From the NCBI RefSeq assembly GCF_900128885.1, contig NZ_FQTU01000001.1, forward strand, positions 62,001 through 126,000: a stretch of DNA of 64,000 nt, written 5' to 3'. Source of the DNA: Alkalibacter saccharofermentans DSM 14828 (GTDB lineage Bacteria; Bacillota; Clostridia; Eubacteriales; Alkalibacteraceae). Each line of letters begins with the position of its first letter. The stretch's first letter is position 1. Both the position numbers and the translations under genes were made by a program. The notes under the pieces were generated by a model that saw nothing but the letters and a program-made list of their open reading frames with translations, did no database searches and was not told where the DNA came from. Positions 17,332 through 25,651 of this stretch are shown in pieces.

Positions 17332-17355
17332 CTGTAAAGCAAAAACACTTTACAG
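17332..17355. repeat. Perfect 8-bp inverted repeat at the ylxM transcription start
   Basis: CTGTAAAG, 8 nt, CTTTACAG. Sits directly downstream of the -10 box, so it is either an operator or a 5'-end mRNA hairpin. No T tract follows, so it is not a terminator. Confidence 0.65.
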
Positions 17356-17371
17356 CAAGGAAGTAAAAATT

Positions 17372-17728
17372 ATGGATAAATTCTTTGAGATACCGATTCT
17401 ATACGATTACTACGGGGATTTCTTGACGGACAAGCAAAAACAGGCTATATACTTTTACTATAATCTGAATTATTCTTTAGCTGAAATTGGCGAAAAGATG
17501 GGCATTACCAGACAAGGAGTCAGAGATACATTAGTCAGGTCGGAAGAGGCCTTGTATAATTTTGAAGAAAAATTAAAGCTTGTAGAAAAGTTTAATAGAA
17601 TCAACAAAGTAATAAGCGACTCCATCACCGGTTTGAAAAAAGCACAGGACCATATTTCAGATAGAATCGCCGTTGATGAAATTAAAAAAGTTCAAGCCGA
17701 GCTGGAAGGACTTTTAGAGGAAAACTGA
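17372..17728 (+). CDS. ylxM: Putative SRP-associated HTH protein YlxM
   Basis: 118 residues, UPF0122 family. The N-terminal half reads like a sigma-factor region 4 helix-turn-helix: LTDKQKQAIYFYYNLNYSLAEI then GEKMGITRQGVRDTL. The C-terminal half is a helical, charged tail. YlxM is linked to the SRP in streptococci and is nearly always immediately upstream of ffh, as here (11-nt gap). GGAAGTAAAAATT is a weaker ribosome site than in its neighbours. Confidence 0.9.
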   Translation: MDKFFEIPILYDYYGDFLTDKQKQAIYFYYNLNYSLAEIGEKMGITRQGVRDTLVRSEEALYNFEEKLKLVEKFNRINKVISDSITGLKKAQDHISDRIAVDEIKKVQAELEGLLEEN

Positions 17729-17739
17729 GGGAGGTAAAC

Positions 17740-19074
17740 ATGGTATTTGAAGGACTCAGTTCAAAACTGCAAGATACATTCAAAAAGCTTAAGGGAAAAG
17801 GCAAGCTTACTGAAAAAGATATAAAAGAAGCTACTAGGGAAATCAAACTGGCTCTACTTGAGGCGGATGTCAACTTTAAGGTGGTCAAGAGCTTCGTGAA
17901 AAACATAAACGAAAGAGCTCTGGGAGCAGATGTTTTAAAAAGCCTTACGCCAGGACAGCAGGTAATAAAGATAGTCAACGACGAATTGACTTCACTTATG
18001 GGGGGGCAGCCTGTAAAGCTAACCTATTCTCCAAAGGGAATGACGGTTTTAATGCTCGTTGGTCTTCAAGGTGCGGGCAAGACAACCACTGCGGGGAAAC
18101 TAGCTGCATATATTAAAAAAGAGTCAAAAAAAGTATTGCTGGCAGCTTGTGACGTATATAGACCGGCAGCTATCAAACAGCTACAGGTCATCGGCAAGCA
18201 GGTTGATGCCGAGGTTTTTGCGGATACTGAAGAAAAGAATCCCGTGGTGATTGCCGAGAAAGCTCTCAAATACGCCAAGGAACATTTTTATGACGTGGTT
18301 ATATTTGATACTGCGGGACGGCTTCATATAGATGAAGCTTTAATGGACGAGCTTGTCCAGATAAAAAAATCAGTAACTCCGGATCACATCATACTTAACA
18401 TAGACTCTATGACAGGACAGGAAGCAGTAAACGTAGCCGAGACTTTTAATGAAAAGATAAGTCTCTCCGGTGTGATACTTACCAAGCTGGACGGAGATAC
18501 AAGAGGCGGTGCGGCATTGTCGGTGGCATCAGTTACCGGAAAGCCCATTTTATTTGCCGGTATGGGAGAAAAGCTTACTGATCTTGAAATTTTTTATCCT
18601 GACAGAATGGCTTCAAGAATCCTAGGAATGGGTGATGTGCTGACTTTCATAGAAAAGGCGCAAGCCGATTTCGATGAAGAAAAAGCCTTGGAGCTACAAG
18701 AAAAAATCAGGAAACAGACATTCACTCTCGAAGATTTCAAGCAGCAGCTCTCACAAATGAAAGATATGGGATCCTTTAAAGATATTTTGGAAATGATGCC
18801 AGGAGCGGGTAAAAAAGCTCTTAAGGGAATAGATCTGGATGAAAAGGAATTTACACGTTCCGAAGCCATAATCAATTCCATGACTCCGGAAGAAAGAAAT
18901 AATCCGGGAATCATAAATGCAAATAGAAGAAAAAGAATAGCCGCAGGATCAGGTACGCGGGTTCAGGATGTCAATAAACTACTGAAGGGCTTCGAACAAT
19001 CTAAAAAGATGATGAAACAATTCAGCGGTTTGAATAATAAAAAACATGGGAAATTTAAATTTCCATTCATGTAG
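17740..19074 (+). CDS. ffh: Signal recognition particle protein Ffh
   Basis: 444 residues: N domain, G domain with GLQGAGKTTTAGKLA near 107, DVYRPAAIKQL, DTAGRLHID and TKLDGDTRGGA, then a methionine-rich M domain (QMKDMG, ILEMMPGAGK, and a C-terminal KKMMKQFSG) that binds signal peptides and SRP RNA. It delivers nascent membrane proteins to FtsY (16381). The SRP RNA gene is not in this window. GGGAGGT precedes the ATG. Confidence 0.97.
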   Translation: MVFEGLSSKLQDTFKKLKGKGKLTEKDIKEATREIKLALLEADVNFKVVKSFVKNINERALGADVLKSLTPGQQVIKIVNDELTSLMGGQPVKLTYSPKGMTVLMLVGLQGAGKTTTAGKLAAYIKKESKKVLLAACDVYRPAAIKQLQVIGKQVDAEVFADTEEKNPVVIAEKALKYAKEHFYDVVIFDTAGRLHIDEALMDELVQIKKSVTPDHIILNIDSMTGQEAVNVAETFNEKISLSGVILTKLDGDTRGGAALSVASVTGKPILFAGMGEKLTDLEIFYPDRMASRILGMGDVLTFIEKAQADFDEEKALELQEKIRKQTFTLEDFKQQLSQMKDMGSFKDILEMMPGAGKKALKGIDLDEKEFTRSEAIINSMTPEERNNPGIINANRRKRIAAGSGTRVQDVNKLLKGFEQSKKMMKQFSGLNNKKHGKFKFPFM

Positions 19075-19094
19075 AATTTTAAGGAGGTGAAAAA

Positions 19095-19340
19095 ATGGCT
19101 GTTAAAATTAGATTAAAGAGAATCGGTGCTAATAAAAAACCCTTTTATAGAATTGTAGTTGCAGATTCAAGATCTCCAAGAGACGGCAAGTTCATTGAGG
19201 AAATCGGATATTTCAATCCGCTGACTGAGCCTGTTGAATTTAAGGTGGAAGATGAAAAGGCAAAAAAATGGTTGGCAAACGGTGCACAACCGTCTGACAC
19301 CGTTAAGGCATTGTTCAAAAAGAATGGAATTATCAAGTAA
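19095..19340 (+). CDS. rpsP: 30S ribosomal protein S16
   Basis: 81 residues, opening MAVKIRLKRIGANKKPFYRIVV and containing SRSPRDGKFIEEIGYFNP, the S16 hallmark. It stabilises the 5' domain of 16S rRNA. AAGGAGGTG precedes the ATG. Leads the conserved rpsP-khpA-rimM-trmD-rplS order. Confidence 0.97.
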   Translation: MAVKIRLKRIGANKKPFYRIVVADSRSPRDGKFIEEIGYFNPLTEPVEFKVEDEKAKKWLANGAQPSDTVKALFKKNGIIK

Positions 19341-19366
19341 TAGATATATTCCCGGAGGTGTCTTTT

Positions 19367-19597
19367 TTGAAAGAATTGGTTGAAATTTTGGCAAAATCAC
19401 TGGTGGATCATCCTGAAAAGGTTGAAGTCACTGAGACAAAGAGAGACCATACAATTATTCTAGAGTTGCATGTATCTCCAGATGACATGGGTAAAGTCAT
19501 AGGCAAGCAGGGTAGGATAGCGAAAGCTATAAGAACTGTTGTCAAGGCAGCTGCAACGAAAGAGAATAAGAGGGTAGTTTTAGAAATTATCCAATAA
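19367..19597 (+). CDS. khpA: KH-domain RNA-binding protein KhpA (YlqC)
   Basis: 76 residues from TTG 19367, six nt after GGAGGTG, giving MKELVEILAKSLVDHPE, the usual KhpA start; the GTG at 19358 lies in the ribosome site. The KH core GxxG loop is in VIGKQGRIAKAIRTVVKAAA. KhpA pairs with KhpB/Jag and binds many RNAs, influencing cell division and sRNAs in streptococci. It is followed by a 10-bp G/U-containing hairpin (19599-19623) with a poor U tract. Confidence 0.92.
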   Translation: MKELVEILAKSLVDHPEKVEVTETKRDHTIILELHVSPDDMGKVIGKQGRIAKAIRTVVKAAATKENKRVVLEIIQ

Positions 19598-19662
19598 AAT
19601 AAGTCAGGTTTATCCTGGCTTATCTTTAATTGAAATCAAAGATAAGCAGGGCGGTGAAATCC

Positions 19663-20175
19663 TTGAGTGAAAAAGATAATTTAGTAATAGGAAAAATCGT
19701 AGCTTCCCATGGCATAAAGGGAGAGGTTAAGGTGATGCCTATAACCGACGACATGCACAGATTCGACGACTTGGAAGAAATAATCGTCAATACTGATGGA
19801 GTCAAAAAAAATCTTTTGATTACAGGCATCAGATATCACAAGAACATGGTCCTGATCACATTCGCAGATATAAAAGATAGAAATGGCGCGGATAGGCTAA
19901 AGGACAGCTTAATTGAAATAAGCAGAGAAGATGCACCACCCCTTCCCGAAGGAAGGTACTACATCGTAGATTTGGTAGGCATAGATGTATTTGAAGGCGA
20001 TATAAAACTGGGAGTACTCAAGGATGTTCTACAGACAGGAGCAGCAGACATTTATATAATAGATACACCTACAAAACAGCTAATGCTGCCGGCTACTGAA
20101 GAAAATATCTTGGATATTGATATTGAGGAAGGCAAAATGAAGGTATCAATCCCTGAAGGCCTTTGGGATCTATGA
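19663..20175 (+). CDS. rimM: Ribosome maturation factor RimM
   Basis: 170 residues from TTG 19663, six nt after AGGGCGGTG, giving MSEKDNLVIGKIVASHGIKGE; an upstream in-frame TTG (19630) would add a tail without family similarity. N-terminal RimM beta-barrel (GKIVASHGIKGEVKV) and C-terminal PRC-barrel (YYIVDLVGIDVF; then LLPATEENILDIDIE). It binds S19 and helps mature the 30S head. Its stop overlaps the trmD start. Confidence 0.94.
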   Translation: MSEKDNLVIGKIVASHGIKGEVKVMPITDDMHRFDDLEEIIVNTDGVKKNLLITGIRYHKNMVLITFADIKDRNGADRLKDSLIEISREDAPPLPEGRYYIVDLVGIDVFEGDIKLGVLKDVLQTGAADIYIIDTPTKQLMLPATEENILDIDIEEGKMKVSIPEGLWDL

Positions 20176-20873
20176 GATTTATAATCCTCACGATTTTTCC
20201 TGATTTTTTTACTTCCTTCATGGAAAGCAGCATAATTAAGAAAGCCTTGGAAAGAAATCTAATCGAAGTAACAATCCTAAATATCAGGGACTTTTCGAAG
20301 AACAAGCACCAAAAAACCGACGACTACCCTTTTGGGGGAGGACCGGGAATGGTAATGACTCCTCAGCCAATTGCAGATGCTATAAAGCATGCAAAGATAT
20401 TAAGTCCCGAGAGTAGGGTGATATACTTTACCCCTAAGGGAAGAGTATATGCCCAATCAGATGCTATGACATTTGCCCATGATAAAACTGACTTGATACT
20501 GCTGTGTGGCCATTACGAAGGAGTGGATCAGCGTATTCTCGATAAATACGTGGATCAAGAGATTTCAGCAGGGGATTTCATCTTGACGGGAGGCGAGATC
20601 CCGGCAATGTTGGTAGTAGATTCTGTTTCAAGGCTTTTAGAAGGGGTATTGGGCAATGAGGACAGCTCGGCTGACGAGAGTTTTTCGAAGCATCTCCTGG
20701 AGTTTCCCCAATATACAAGACCAAGGGTCTTTGAGGGAATGGAGGTTCCAGAGGTTCTCACAAGTGGCAACCATAAGGAAATCGACAAATGGCGATTGGA
20801 GATGTCAGAAAGTGAGACAGAGGCCAAAAGGCCTGATTTATACAAAATGTACAAAAAAGAAGAGGATAAATGA
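20172..20873 (+). CDS. trmD: tRNA (guanine(37)-N1)-methyltransferase TrmD
   Basis: 233 residues from ATG 20172 (MRFIILTIFPDFF), coupled to rimM by an ATGA overlap. SPOUT-family knot motifs are present: DDYPFGGGPGMVM, LLCGHYEGVDQRI and SAGDFILTGGE. It adds m1G37 to tRNAs that read CNN codons and prevents frameshifting. An earlier in-frame TTG at 20163 would add three residues and lies inside rimM. Confidence 0.96.
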   Translation: MRFIILTIFPDFFTSFMESSIIKKALERNLIEVTILNIRDFSKNKHQKTDDYPFGGGPGMVMTPQPIADAIKHAKILSPESRVIYFTPKGRVYAQSDAMTFAHDKTDLILLCGHYEGVDQRILDKYVDQEISAGDFILTGGEIPAMLVVDSVSRLLEGVLGNEDSSADESFSKHLLEFPQYTRPRVFEGMEVPEVLTSGNHKEIDKWRLEMSESETEAKRPDLYKMYKKEEDK

Positions 20874-20902
20874 TTGTTATTTGATTGTTAATATGCTATA
20901 AT
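20874..20902 (+). promoter_or_regulatory. Extended -10 promoter of rplS
   Basis: TTGTTA (20874-20879), 17-nt spacer, TGC then TATAAT (20897-20902). It begins right after the trmD stop and gives rplS its own transcript with a leader of about 60 nt. Confidence 0.8.
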
Positions 20903-20916
20903 GTGTTGTGTTATCT

Positions 20917-20948
20917 CAGGCGGTCCTCTGCTGAAGGCAAGAACGTCC
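20917..20948 (+). promoter_or_regulatory. Candidate L19 ribosomal protein leader
   Basis: Between promoter and rplS a compact fold is possible: GGCG (20919-20922) pairs with CGTC (20944-20947), enclosing CCT/AGG (20925-20927/20935-20937) around CTGCTGA. The block GGTCCTC.GCT.AAGGC.AGAACG resembles what I remember of the Firmicutes L19 leader; a covariance-model search was not possible here. Confidence 0.5.
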
Positions 20949-20969
20949 AGAAAGGGAGGAGGTAAAGAC

Positions 20970-21311
20970 ATGAACATAATTAGAGAAATTGAAAATGAGC
21001 AACTGAAACAAGAAATTCCTCAGTTCAACGTAGGCGACACCCTTAAGGTGTATGTTAAAGTAGTTGAAGGCAAAAGAGAGAGAATCCAGCTTTTCGAAGG
21101 TACAGTTTTGAAAAGACAAAACGGCGGAGTCAGAGAGACTTTTACTGTTAGAAAAATTTCTTCAGGTGTAGGTGTAGAGAGAACTTTCCCTTTACATTCA
21201 CCAAGAATCGATAAAATCGAGGTTTCAAGAAAAGGTAAGGTAAGAAGAGCTAAATTGTTCTACTTAAGAGAAAGAATTGGTAAGGCAGCTAAAATCAAGG
21301 AAAAAATGTAA
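20970..21311 (+). CDS. rplS: 50S ribosomal protein L19
   Basis: 113 residues from ATG 20970 after GGGAGGAGGT; the frame is open further upstream to 20901 but that stretch is leader RNA. Signatures: FNVGDTLKVYVKVVEGKRERIQ, FEGTVLKRQNGG, SSGVGVERTFPLHSP and KVRRAKLFYLRER. L19 sits at the 30S-50S interface. It has its own promoter and leader, and ends at a strong terminator (21318). Confidence 0.97.
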   Translation: MNIIREIENEQLKQEIPQFNVGDTLKVYVKVVEGKRERIQLFEGTVLKRQNGGVRETFTVRKISSGVGVERTFPLHSPRIDKIEVSRKGKVRRAKLFYLRERIGKAAKIKEKM

Positions 21312-21317
21312 CATCCG

Positions 21318-21342
21318 GGGACTGGCAACAGTCCCATTTTTT
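21318..21342 (+). terminator. Intrinsic terminator after rplS
   Basis: GGGACTG / CAGTCCC 7-bp GC-rich stem with GCAA tetraloop, then ATTTTTT. It lies between rplS and lepB, only 28 nt before the lepB start. Confidence 0.88.
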
Positions 21343-21369
21343 ATAGGATTACTTAAGGAAGTGAAGGTC

Positions 21370-21906
21370 GTGAGTGAGCTGAATATCCACGGTAAAAAAA
21401 ATAAAAGTGATTTGAGAGAATGGATTGAATCCGCGTTGGCGGCGATTGCCATAGCTCTAGTATTGAAATTTTTTGTTTTTGAGTTTGTTCTGGTTGAAGG
21501 CAGTTCCATGAACCCAACGCTTAATGATGGAGACAGGCTCATAGTTACAAAACCCCAGTATTACTTTAATGATCCCGCCTACAGCGATGTTATAATCATG
21601 CACTACTCTGGGGATGTGGAGTTTGTAAAAAGAATCGTGGCAGTAGGTGGCGACACGGTTGAAATCAAGGATAATGTACTTTACGTAAATAAAGTTGCAA
21701 TAGATGAGGATTATACAGATGAATCGACCGTACCTGATTTCCCGGAAACAGTAGTTCCTGATGGGACTTATTTTGTTTTGGGAGACAACCGAGACAACAG
21801 CAGGGACAGCAGATTCCCTGATGTAGGATTTATAAAAAGGGATGACGTAGTAGGCAAGGTCTTCTTCAGGATTTATCCCTTCAGTGAAATAGGTAGGATA
21901 GAGTAG
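21370..21906 (+). CDS. lepB: Signal peptidase I
   Basis: 178 residues from GTG 21370. One N-terminal membrane segment (SALAAIAIALVLKFFVFEFV) is followed by box B GSSMNPTL with catalytic Ser46, box D FVKRIVAVGGDTVEI with general-base Lys87, and box E LGDNRDNSRDSR. It removes signal peptides from exported proteins on the outer face of the membrane. GTG 21361 is an alternative in-frame start. A terminator lies just upstream and I see no promoter in the gap, so expression may depend on read-through from rplS. Confidence 0.93.
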   Translation: MSELNIHGKKNKSDLREWIESALAAIAIALVLKFFVFEFVLVEGSSMNPTLNDGDRLIVTKPQYYFNDPAYSDVIIMHYSGDVEFVKRIVAVGGDTVEIKDNVLYVNKVAIDEDYTDESTVPDFPETVVPDGTYFVLGDNRDNSRDSRFPDVGFIKRDDVVGKVFFRIYPFSEIGRIE

Positions 21907-21914
21907 GTGATAAT

Positions 21915-22772
21915 ATGGATATACAATGGTATCCGGGACACATGGCCAAGACAAAAAGGCTGATTAGCGAAAATTTAAAATTAATAGACATAGTAATTGA
22001 ACTGGTGGATGCTAGAATACCTGTGAGCAGCAGAAACCCTGAGGTGGACGGACTTGTAGGCGGCAAGAAGAAAATAGTGGTATTAAATAAAACCGACCTT
22101 GCTGACCCTGAAATCAATAAGCTTTGGGAACAGCACTACAAGGATGCAGGCCAACCCTACGTATTCGTAGATTGCATTAAGGGCAAAGGCATAAAGGAGC
22201 TTATCGCAAAGATCAAGCAGGTTATGAAGCCTGTTATGGACAGGGATAAGAAGAAGGGCCGGATGAATCGTCAAATAAAGTGCCTGATCCTGGGCATACC
22301 AAATGTAGGAAAATCAACACTGATAAATACTATCGGTGGCAAGTCCACGGCCAAAACTGGAAATATCCCCGGGGTCACAAAATCAAATCAGTGGATCAAG
22401 GTAAGCAGTGATATTCTTTTGCTTGATACACCTGGAATTCTATGGCCTAAATTTGATGATGAAGTAATTGGTTTGAAGCTTGCATGGATTGGCTCCATCA
22501 AGGAAACCATCTACGACAGGGAAGAAGCGGCATTAAAATTGATTGGATACCTTAGGGAAGCATACCCTGAAAAACTCCACGATAGATACAAGATAGAATT
22601 TGACGAAAATACCACTGACTTGGAGATAATGGACAAGATCGCACTAAAAAGAAAGCTGTTGGCCAGGGGCGGAGAGATAGATTATGCAAGGACTTCAGAG
22701 ATGATTATGGACGAAATAAAGAAGACTACCTTTGGGAAAATATCTTTCGAGTGGCCTATGGAGCAGTTATGA
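21915..22772 (+). CDS. rbgA: Ribosome biogenesis GTPase RbgA (YlqF)
   Basis: 285 residues, circularly permuted GTPase. The opening IQWYPGHMAKTKR is diagnostic; G4 NKTDLADP comes first, then G1 GIPNVGKSTLIN, G2 and G3 DTPGILWP. It is needed for late 50S assembly, incorporation of L16/L27/L35 in B. subtilis. AGGTGATAAT precedes the ATG, 8 nt after lepB. Stop overlaps rnhB (ATGA). Confidence 0.96.
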   Translation: MDIQWYPGHMAKTKRLISENLKLIDIVIELVDARIPVSSRNPEVDGLVGGKKKIVVLNKTDLADPEINKLWEQHYKDAGQPYVFVDCIKGKGIKELIAKIKQVMKPVMDRDKKKGRMNRQIKCLILGIPNVGKSTLINTIGGKSTAKTGNIPGVTKSNQWIKVSSDILLLDTPGILWPKFDDEVIGLKLAWIGSIKETIYDREEAALKLIGYLREAYPEKLHDRYKIEFDENTTDLEIMDKIALKRKLLARGGEIDYARTSEMIMDEIKKTTFGKISFEWPMEQL

Positions 22773-23542
22773 ATTTCGCAGACATGTCGGTTGGAGACAT
22801 CAAAAAAACTATTGCGGCTTTGAGCGATGCTGATTGGATCGAAGCGGCAGCGGTGTTGAAAAATGATCACCGGAAAGGCGTGCAATCAATCGGTAAAAGC
22901 CTTGAACGAAGACTTAATGACTTTAACCTGGAAAAAAATCGCATCATGGAAATGAAAGAAACCGAAGAGAGGTACCGCAGACAAGGCCTTAATCTTATTG
23001 CGGGAGTTGACGAGGTAGGAAGAGGTCCCTTGGCAGGGCCGGTGGTTAGCTGTGGCATTATTTTGACCTCCGATTGCGATATTTTGCATATAAACGATTC
23101 AAAAAAAATTTCAGCGGAAAAAAGAAAAGCATTATTTGAAGAACTTAAAAAAAATGCTGTATCCGTGGCGGTAGGGGTTGTAAGCCCTGAAACCATAGAT
23201 GATGTAAACATTCTGAATGCAACAAAAAAAAGCATGTATCTTGCATTGGAACAATTAGATCCTAGTCCCCAGGCAGTCTTGATCGATGCTGTAAGGTTGG
23301 AAGACCTTGACATAATTCAGGAATCCGTTATAAAAGGGGATGAAAAATGCTACTCGATTGCCGCTGCAAGCATCGTAGCAAAAGTGGTCAGAGACAAGAT
23401 TATGGAGGACTATCATGAAGAATATCCTCAGTACAATTTTCTAAGCAACAAAGGCTACGGCACCAAGGAACATTTAGAAGCAATCAAAAGGTATGGGCTT
23501 TCACCCATTCACAGAAGGTCATTTTGTAAGAATTTCATCTAA
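22769..23542 (+). CDS. rnhB: Ribonuclease HII
   Basis: 257 residues from ATG 22769, overlapping the rbgA stop; an in-frame ATG at 22751 lies within rbgA. An N-terminal ~70-residue helical extension, as in B. subtilis RnhB, precedes the catalytic core IAGVDEVGRGPLAGPVV (first D and E), INDSKKIS, AVLIDAV and YSIAAASIVAKVVRD, ending GYGTKEHLEAIKRYG and HRRSF. It removes RNA primers and single ribonucleotides from DNA. Confidence 0.96.
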   Translation: MNFADMSVGDIKKTIAALSDADWIEAAAVLKNDHRKGVQSIGKSLERRLNDFNLEKNRIMEMKETEERYRRQGLNLIAGVDEVGRGPLAGPVVSCGIILTSDCDILHINDSKKISAEKRKALFEELKKNAVSVAVGVVSPETIDDVNILNATKKSMYLALEQLDPSPQAVLIDAVRLEDLDIIQESVIKGDEKCYSIAAASIVAKVVRDKIMEDYHEEYPQYNFLSNKGYGTKEHLEAIKRYGLSPIHRRSFCKNFI

Positions 23543-23573
23543 GCAACTCTATGTCACAAGATCTGGAGGTCCA

Positions 23574-23927
23574 ATGAGCTACAATAAGGAAAAGGGCGCT
23601 ATGGGAGAAAATTTGGCAGCAGATTATCTTAGAAAGCAAAATTACAAGATTTTAAAAACAAATTACCGCAGCAAGGCAGGAGAGATAGACATTATTGCTA
23701 AAAATAATGATGACGTAGTCTTCGTAGAAGTTAAGACCAGAAGTTCCACCGACTACGGCAACCCCGGTGAAGCGCTGTCAAAATCGAAGAAAAGGCACAT
23801 CGTGAAGACCGCCATGCATTATCTGATGGAGATGGATGATTTCAGCAATAATTATCGATTTGATGTCATAGAGATACTTCCCGGTGAGGTCAACCACATA
23901 GAAAATGCTTTTGGATTAAATTGGTAG
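23574..23927 (+). CDS. yraN: UPF0102 family protein YraN
   Basis: 117 residues from ATG 23574 after GGAGGT; a longer in-frame opening at 23493 lies inside rnhB. Contains GAMGENLAADYLRKQNYKIL, YRSKAGEIDIIAK and VVFVEVKTRSS, the PD-(D/E)xK nuclease fold pattern (E, D, ExK). Biochemical function is not established. It ends the long smc-ftsY-ffh-rplS-lepB block and faces comM across a 19-bp terminator. Confidence 0.9.
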   Translation: MSYNKEKGAMGENLAADYLRKQNYKILKTNYRSKAGEIDIIAKNNDDVVFVEVKTRSSTDYGNPGEALSKSKKRHIVKTAMHYLMEMDDFSNNYRFDVIEILPGEVNHIENAFGLNW

Positions 23928-23957
23928 ATATTAAAATATTGTTTACTTACATAAAGA

Positions 23958-23999
23958 AAAACACAAGCTCAGGCGCCTATGCGCCTGAGCTTGTGTTTT
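23958..23999. terminator. 19-bp two-way terminator between yraN and comM
   Basis: A perfect 19-bp stem (23958-23976 / 23981-23999) with CTAT loop; GC-rich core GCTCAGGCGC flanked by AAAACACAA and TTGTGTTTT. It separates convergent yraN and comM. Confidence 0.92.
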
Positions 24000-24018
24000 G
24001 TGCAAAACCAGTATTTTG

Positions 24019-25557
24019 TTAAAAAACCTCCCAGTATTTCCTGTCTAGGCTTCTGTACTGAATGGCTTCTCCTATATGCCTTCCGTCGATGCCTTCCCTG
24101 CCGTCCAAATCTGCTATTGTACGGGCGAGCTTGATAATCCGGTGGTATGCCCTAGCGCTTAAATTCATGGCCTCAAAGGCATCCTTCACAAGGGATTTTG
24201 CTTCCTTGTCCATTGAACAGTATTTTTTTATTTGAGAAGCGCCCAGCTGGGAGTTGAAAAAAATATTTTCGTTTTTATATCTATCCAATTGGATATCACG
24301 TGCTCTGTTTACCCTTTCTTTTATGGACAAGGAAGATTCTTCTTCAGCATCGTTTTCCAAATCCTCGTATGCAGTCCTTTTTACTTCTATGTGTATATCG
24401 ATCCTATCCAGCAAGGGTCCGCTGATCTTGTTCAAGTAGTTTTTGATTTGCCTTGGGGTGCACTGACAGTTGTGGGTCTCGTCTCCGTAGTAGCCGCAGG
24501 GACAAGGGTTTATGGAGCTGACAAGAAGAAAGGAAGCGGGATATGTAAGCGTCGCATTCACTCTTGAGATATTTACGAACTTGTCTTCCATTGGCTGTCT
24601 TAGAACCTCTAGAGCAGACTTTTGGAATTCAGGCATTTCATCAAGGAACAAAACGCCGAGATGAGCAAGGGAGACCTCTCCTGGTTTTGGCACCTGACCG
24701 CCTCCAATCAAACTGATTTTTGAAATTGTATGATGTGGGCTTCTGAAAGGGCGCTCTGTAATCAAAGATCTGCCCTTTAGCATCCCGGATATGCTGTAGA
24801 TTTTTGTCGCTTCCAATGCTTCTTCAGGTGAAAGGGGAGGAAGGACAGAGGGGAACCTTCTTGCAAGCATGGTTTTTCCCGACCCGGGAGGACCTATCAT
24901 TATTATGTTGTGGTAACCGGCAGCTGCGACTTCCATGGCACGTTTTACGTGATTTTGACCTTTGACATCGGAAAAATCAAAGCTGAAATCTGTATTATTC
25001 TCTAAAAGCTCTGCCAGGTTTGAAGAATAAGTTTCTATTTCCCTCATACCGCAAACGTGTTCTATCGTCTGCATCAAATTTTTGGCAGGATGGATCTTTA
25101 TCCCCTCCACCAATGAGGCTTCCCTTGCATTTTCCCAGGGGATGACTGCTGAAGAGAAGCCCTTGGCCTTTGCTTCCAGGATCATCGGCAAAATGCCTCT
25201 TACGGGTCTAATCTCTCCTTTAAGGGAGAGCTCGCCTATGAATATTGTTTTATTAAGATCTATTTCAGGAGAAATTTCCTCGCTGGCTGTGAGTATGCCC
25301 ATTGCTATGGGAAGATCATACCAAGGACCTTCCTTCTTTATATCCGCAGGAGCAAGGTTTATCGTTATCCTTTTCATGGGATATTTAAACCCGTTGTTTT
25401 TTATTGAGGAAAAAACTCTTTCCTTTGATTCCTTTACGGCTGTATCGGGTAAACCAACCAGTGCATATGAGGGAAGCCCTTTAGAAATATCTGCTTCCAC
25501 TTGTACCATAAAACCGTCTATTCCTAGTACTGAACAACTATAGATTTCTGATATCAT
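24019..25557 (-). CDS. comM: YifB/ComM family Mg-chelatase-like AAA+ ATPase
   Basis: 512 residues. N-terminal ChlI-like domain (VLGIDGFMVQVEADIS, LVGLPDTAVKESKERV), AAA+ core with Walker A MIGPPGSGKTMLARR, Walker B LGVLFLDEMPEF, sensor SRVNATLTYPASF and a C-terminal Mg-chelatase domain with a CPCGYYGD zinc-like motif. ComM helicases promote branch migration during natural transformation in Gram-negatives; in Clostridia the role is inferred. It is divergent from dprA, another transformation/recombination gene. GAGGTGATAAG precedes the ATG. Confidence 0.9.
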   Translation of the reverse strand: MISEIYSCSVLGIDGFMVQVEADISKGLPSYALVGLPDTAVKESKERVFSSIKNNGFKYPMKRITINLAPADIKKEGPWYDLPIAMGILTASEEISPEIDLNKTIFIGELSLKGEIRPVRGILPMILEAKAKGFSSAVIPWENAREASLVEGIKIHPAKNLMQTIEHVCGMREIETYSSNLAELLENNTDFSFDFSDVKGQNHVKRAMEVAAAGYHNIIMIGPPGSGKTMLARRFPSVLPPLSPEEALEATKIYSISGMLKGRSLITERPFRSPHHTISKISLIGGGQVPKPGEVSLAHLGVLFLDEMPEFQKSALEVLRQPMEDKFVNISRVNATLTYPASFLLVSSINPCPCGYYGDETHNCQCTPRQIKNYLNKISGPLLDRIDIHIEVKRTAYEDLENDAEEESSLSIKERVNRARDIQLDRYKNENIFFNSQLGASQIKKYCSMDKEAKSLVKDAFEAMNLSARAYHRIIKLARTIADLDGREGIDGRHIGEAIQYRSLDRKYWEVF

Positions 25558-25599
25558 CTTATCACCTCACAGTCTATTATATCGAATAGATAACAAATA

Positions 25600-25608
25600 T
25601 GCTATAAT
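25600..25608 (+). promoter_or_regulatory. Extended -10 promoter of dprA
   Basis: TGC followed by TATAAT (25603-25608) in the 94-nt gap between divergent comM and dprA. No good -35 at 17 nt, which is common for TG-extended promoters. The gap also holds a TATAAT on the minus strand for comM. Confidence 0.5.
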
Positions 25609-25651
25609 ATAACATTATAAACAACTAAATGGATGAAATGGATGTGATAAG

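Noticed and set aside
19599..19623. Hairpin after khpA as a terminator
   Set aside because: The 10-bp stem contains a G-U pair and has almost no U tract; rimM follows closely, so it may be an RNA-processing or stability element at most.
20901..20969. N-terminal extension of L19 upstream of ATG 20970
   Set aside because: The extension covers the -10 box and the leader hairpin; ATG 20970 follows GGGAGGAGGT and gives the normal L19 start.
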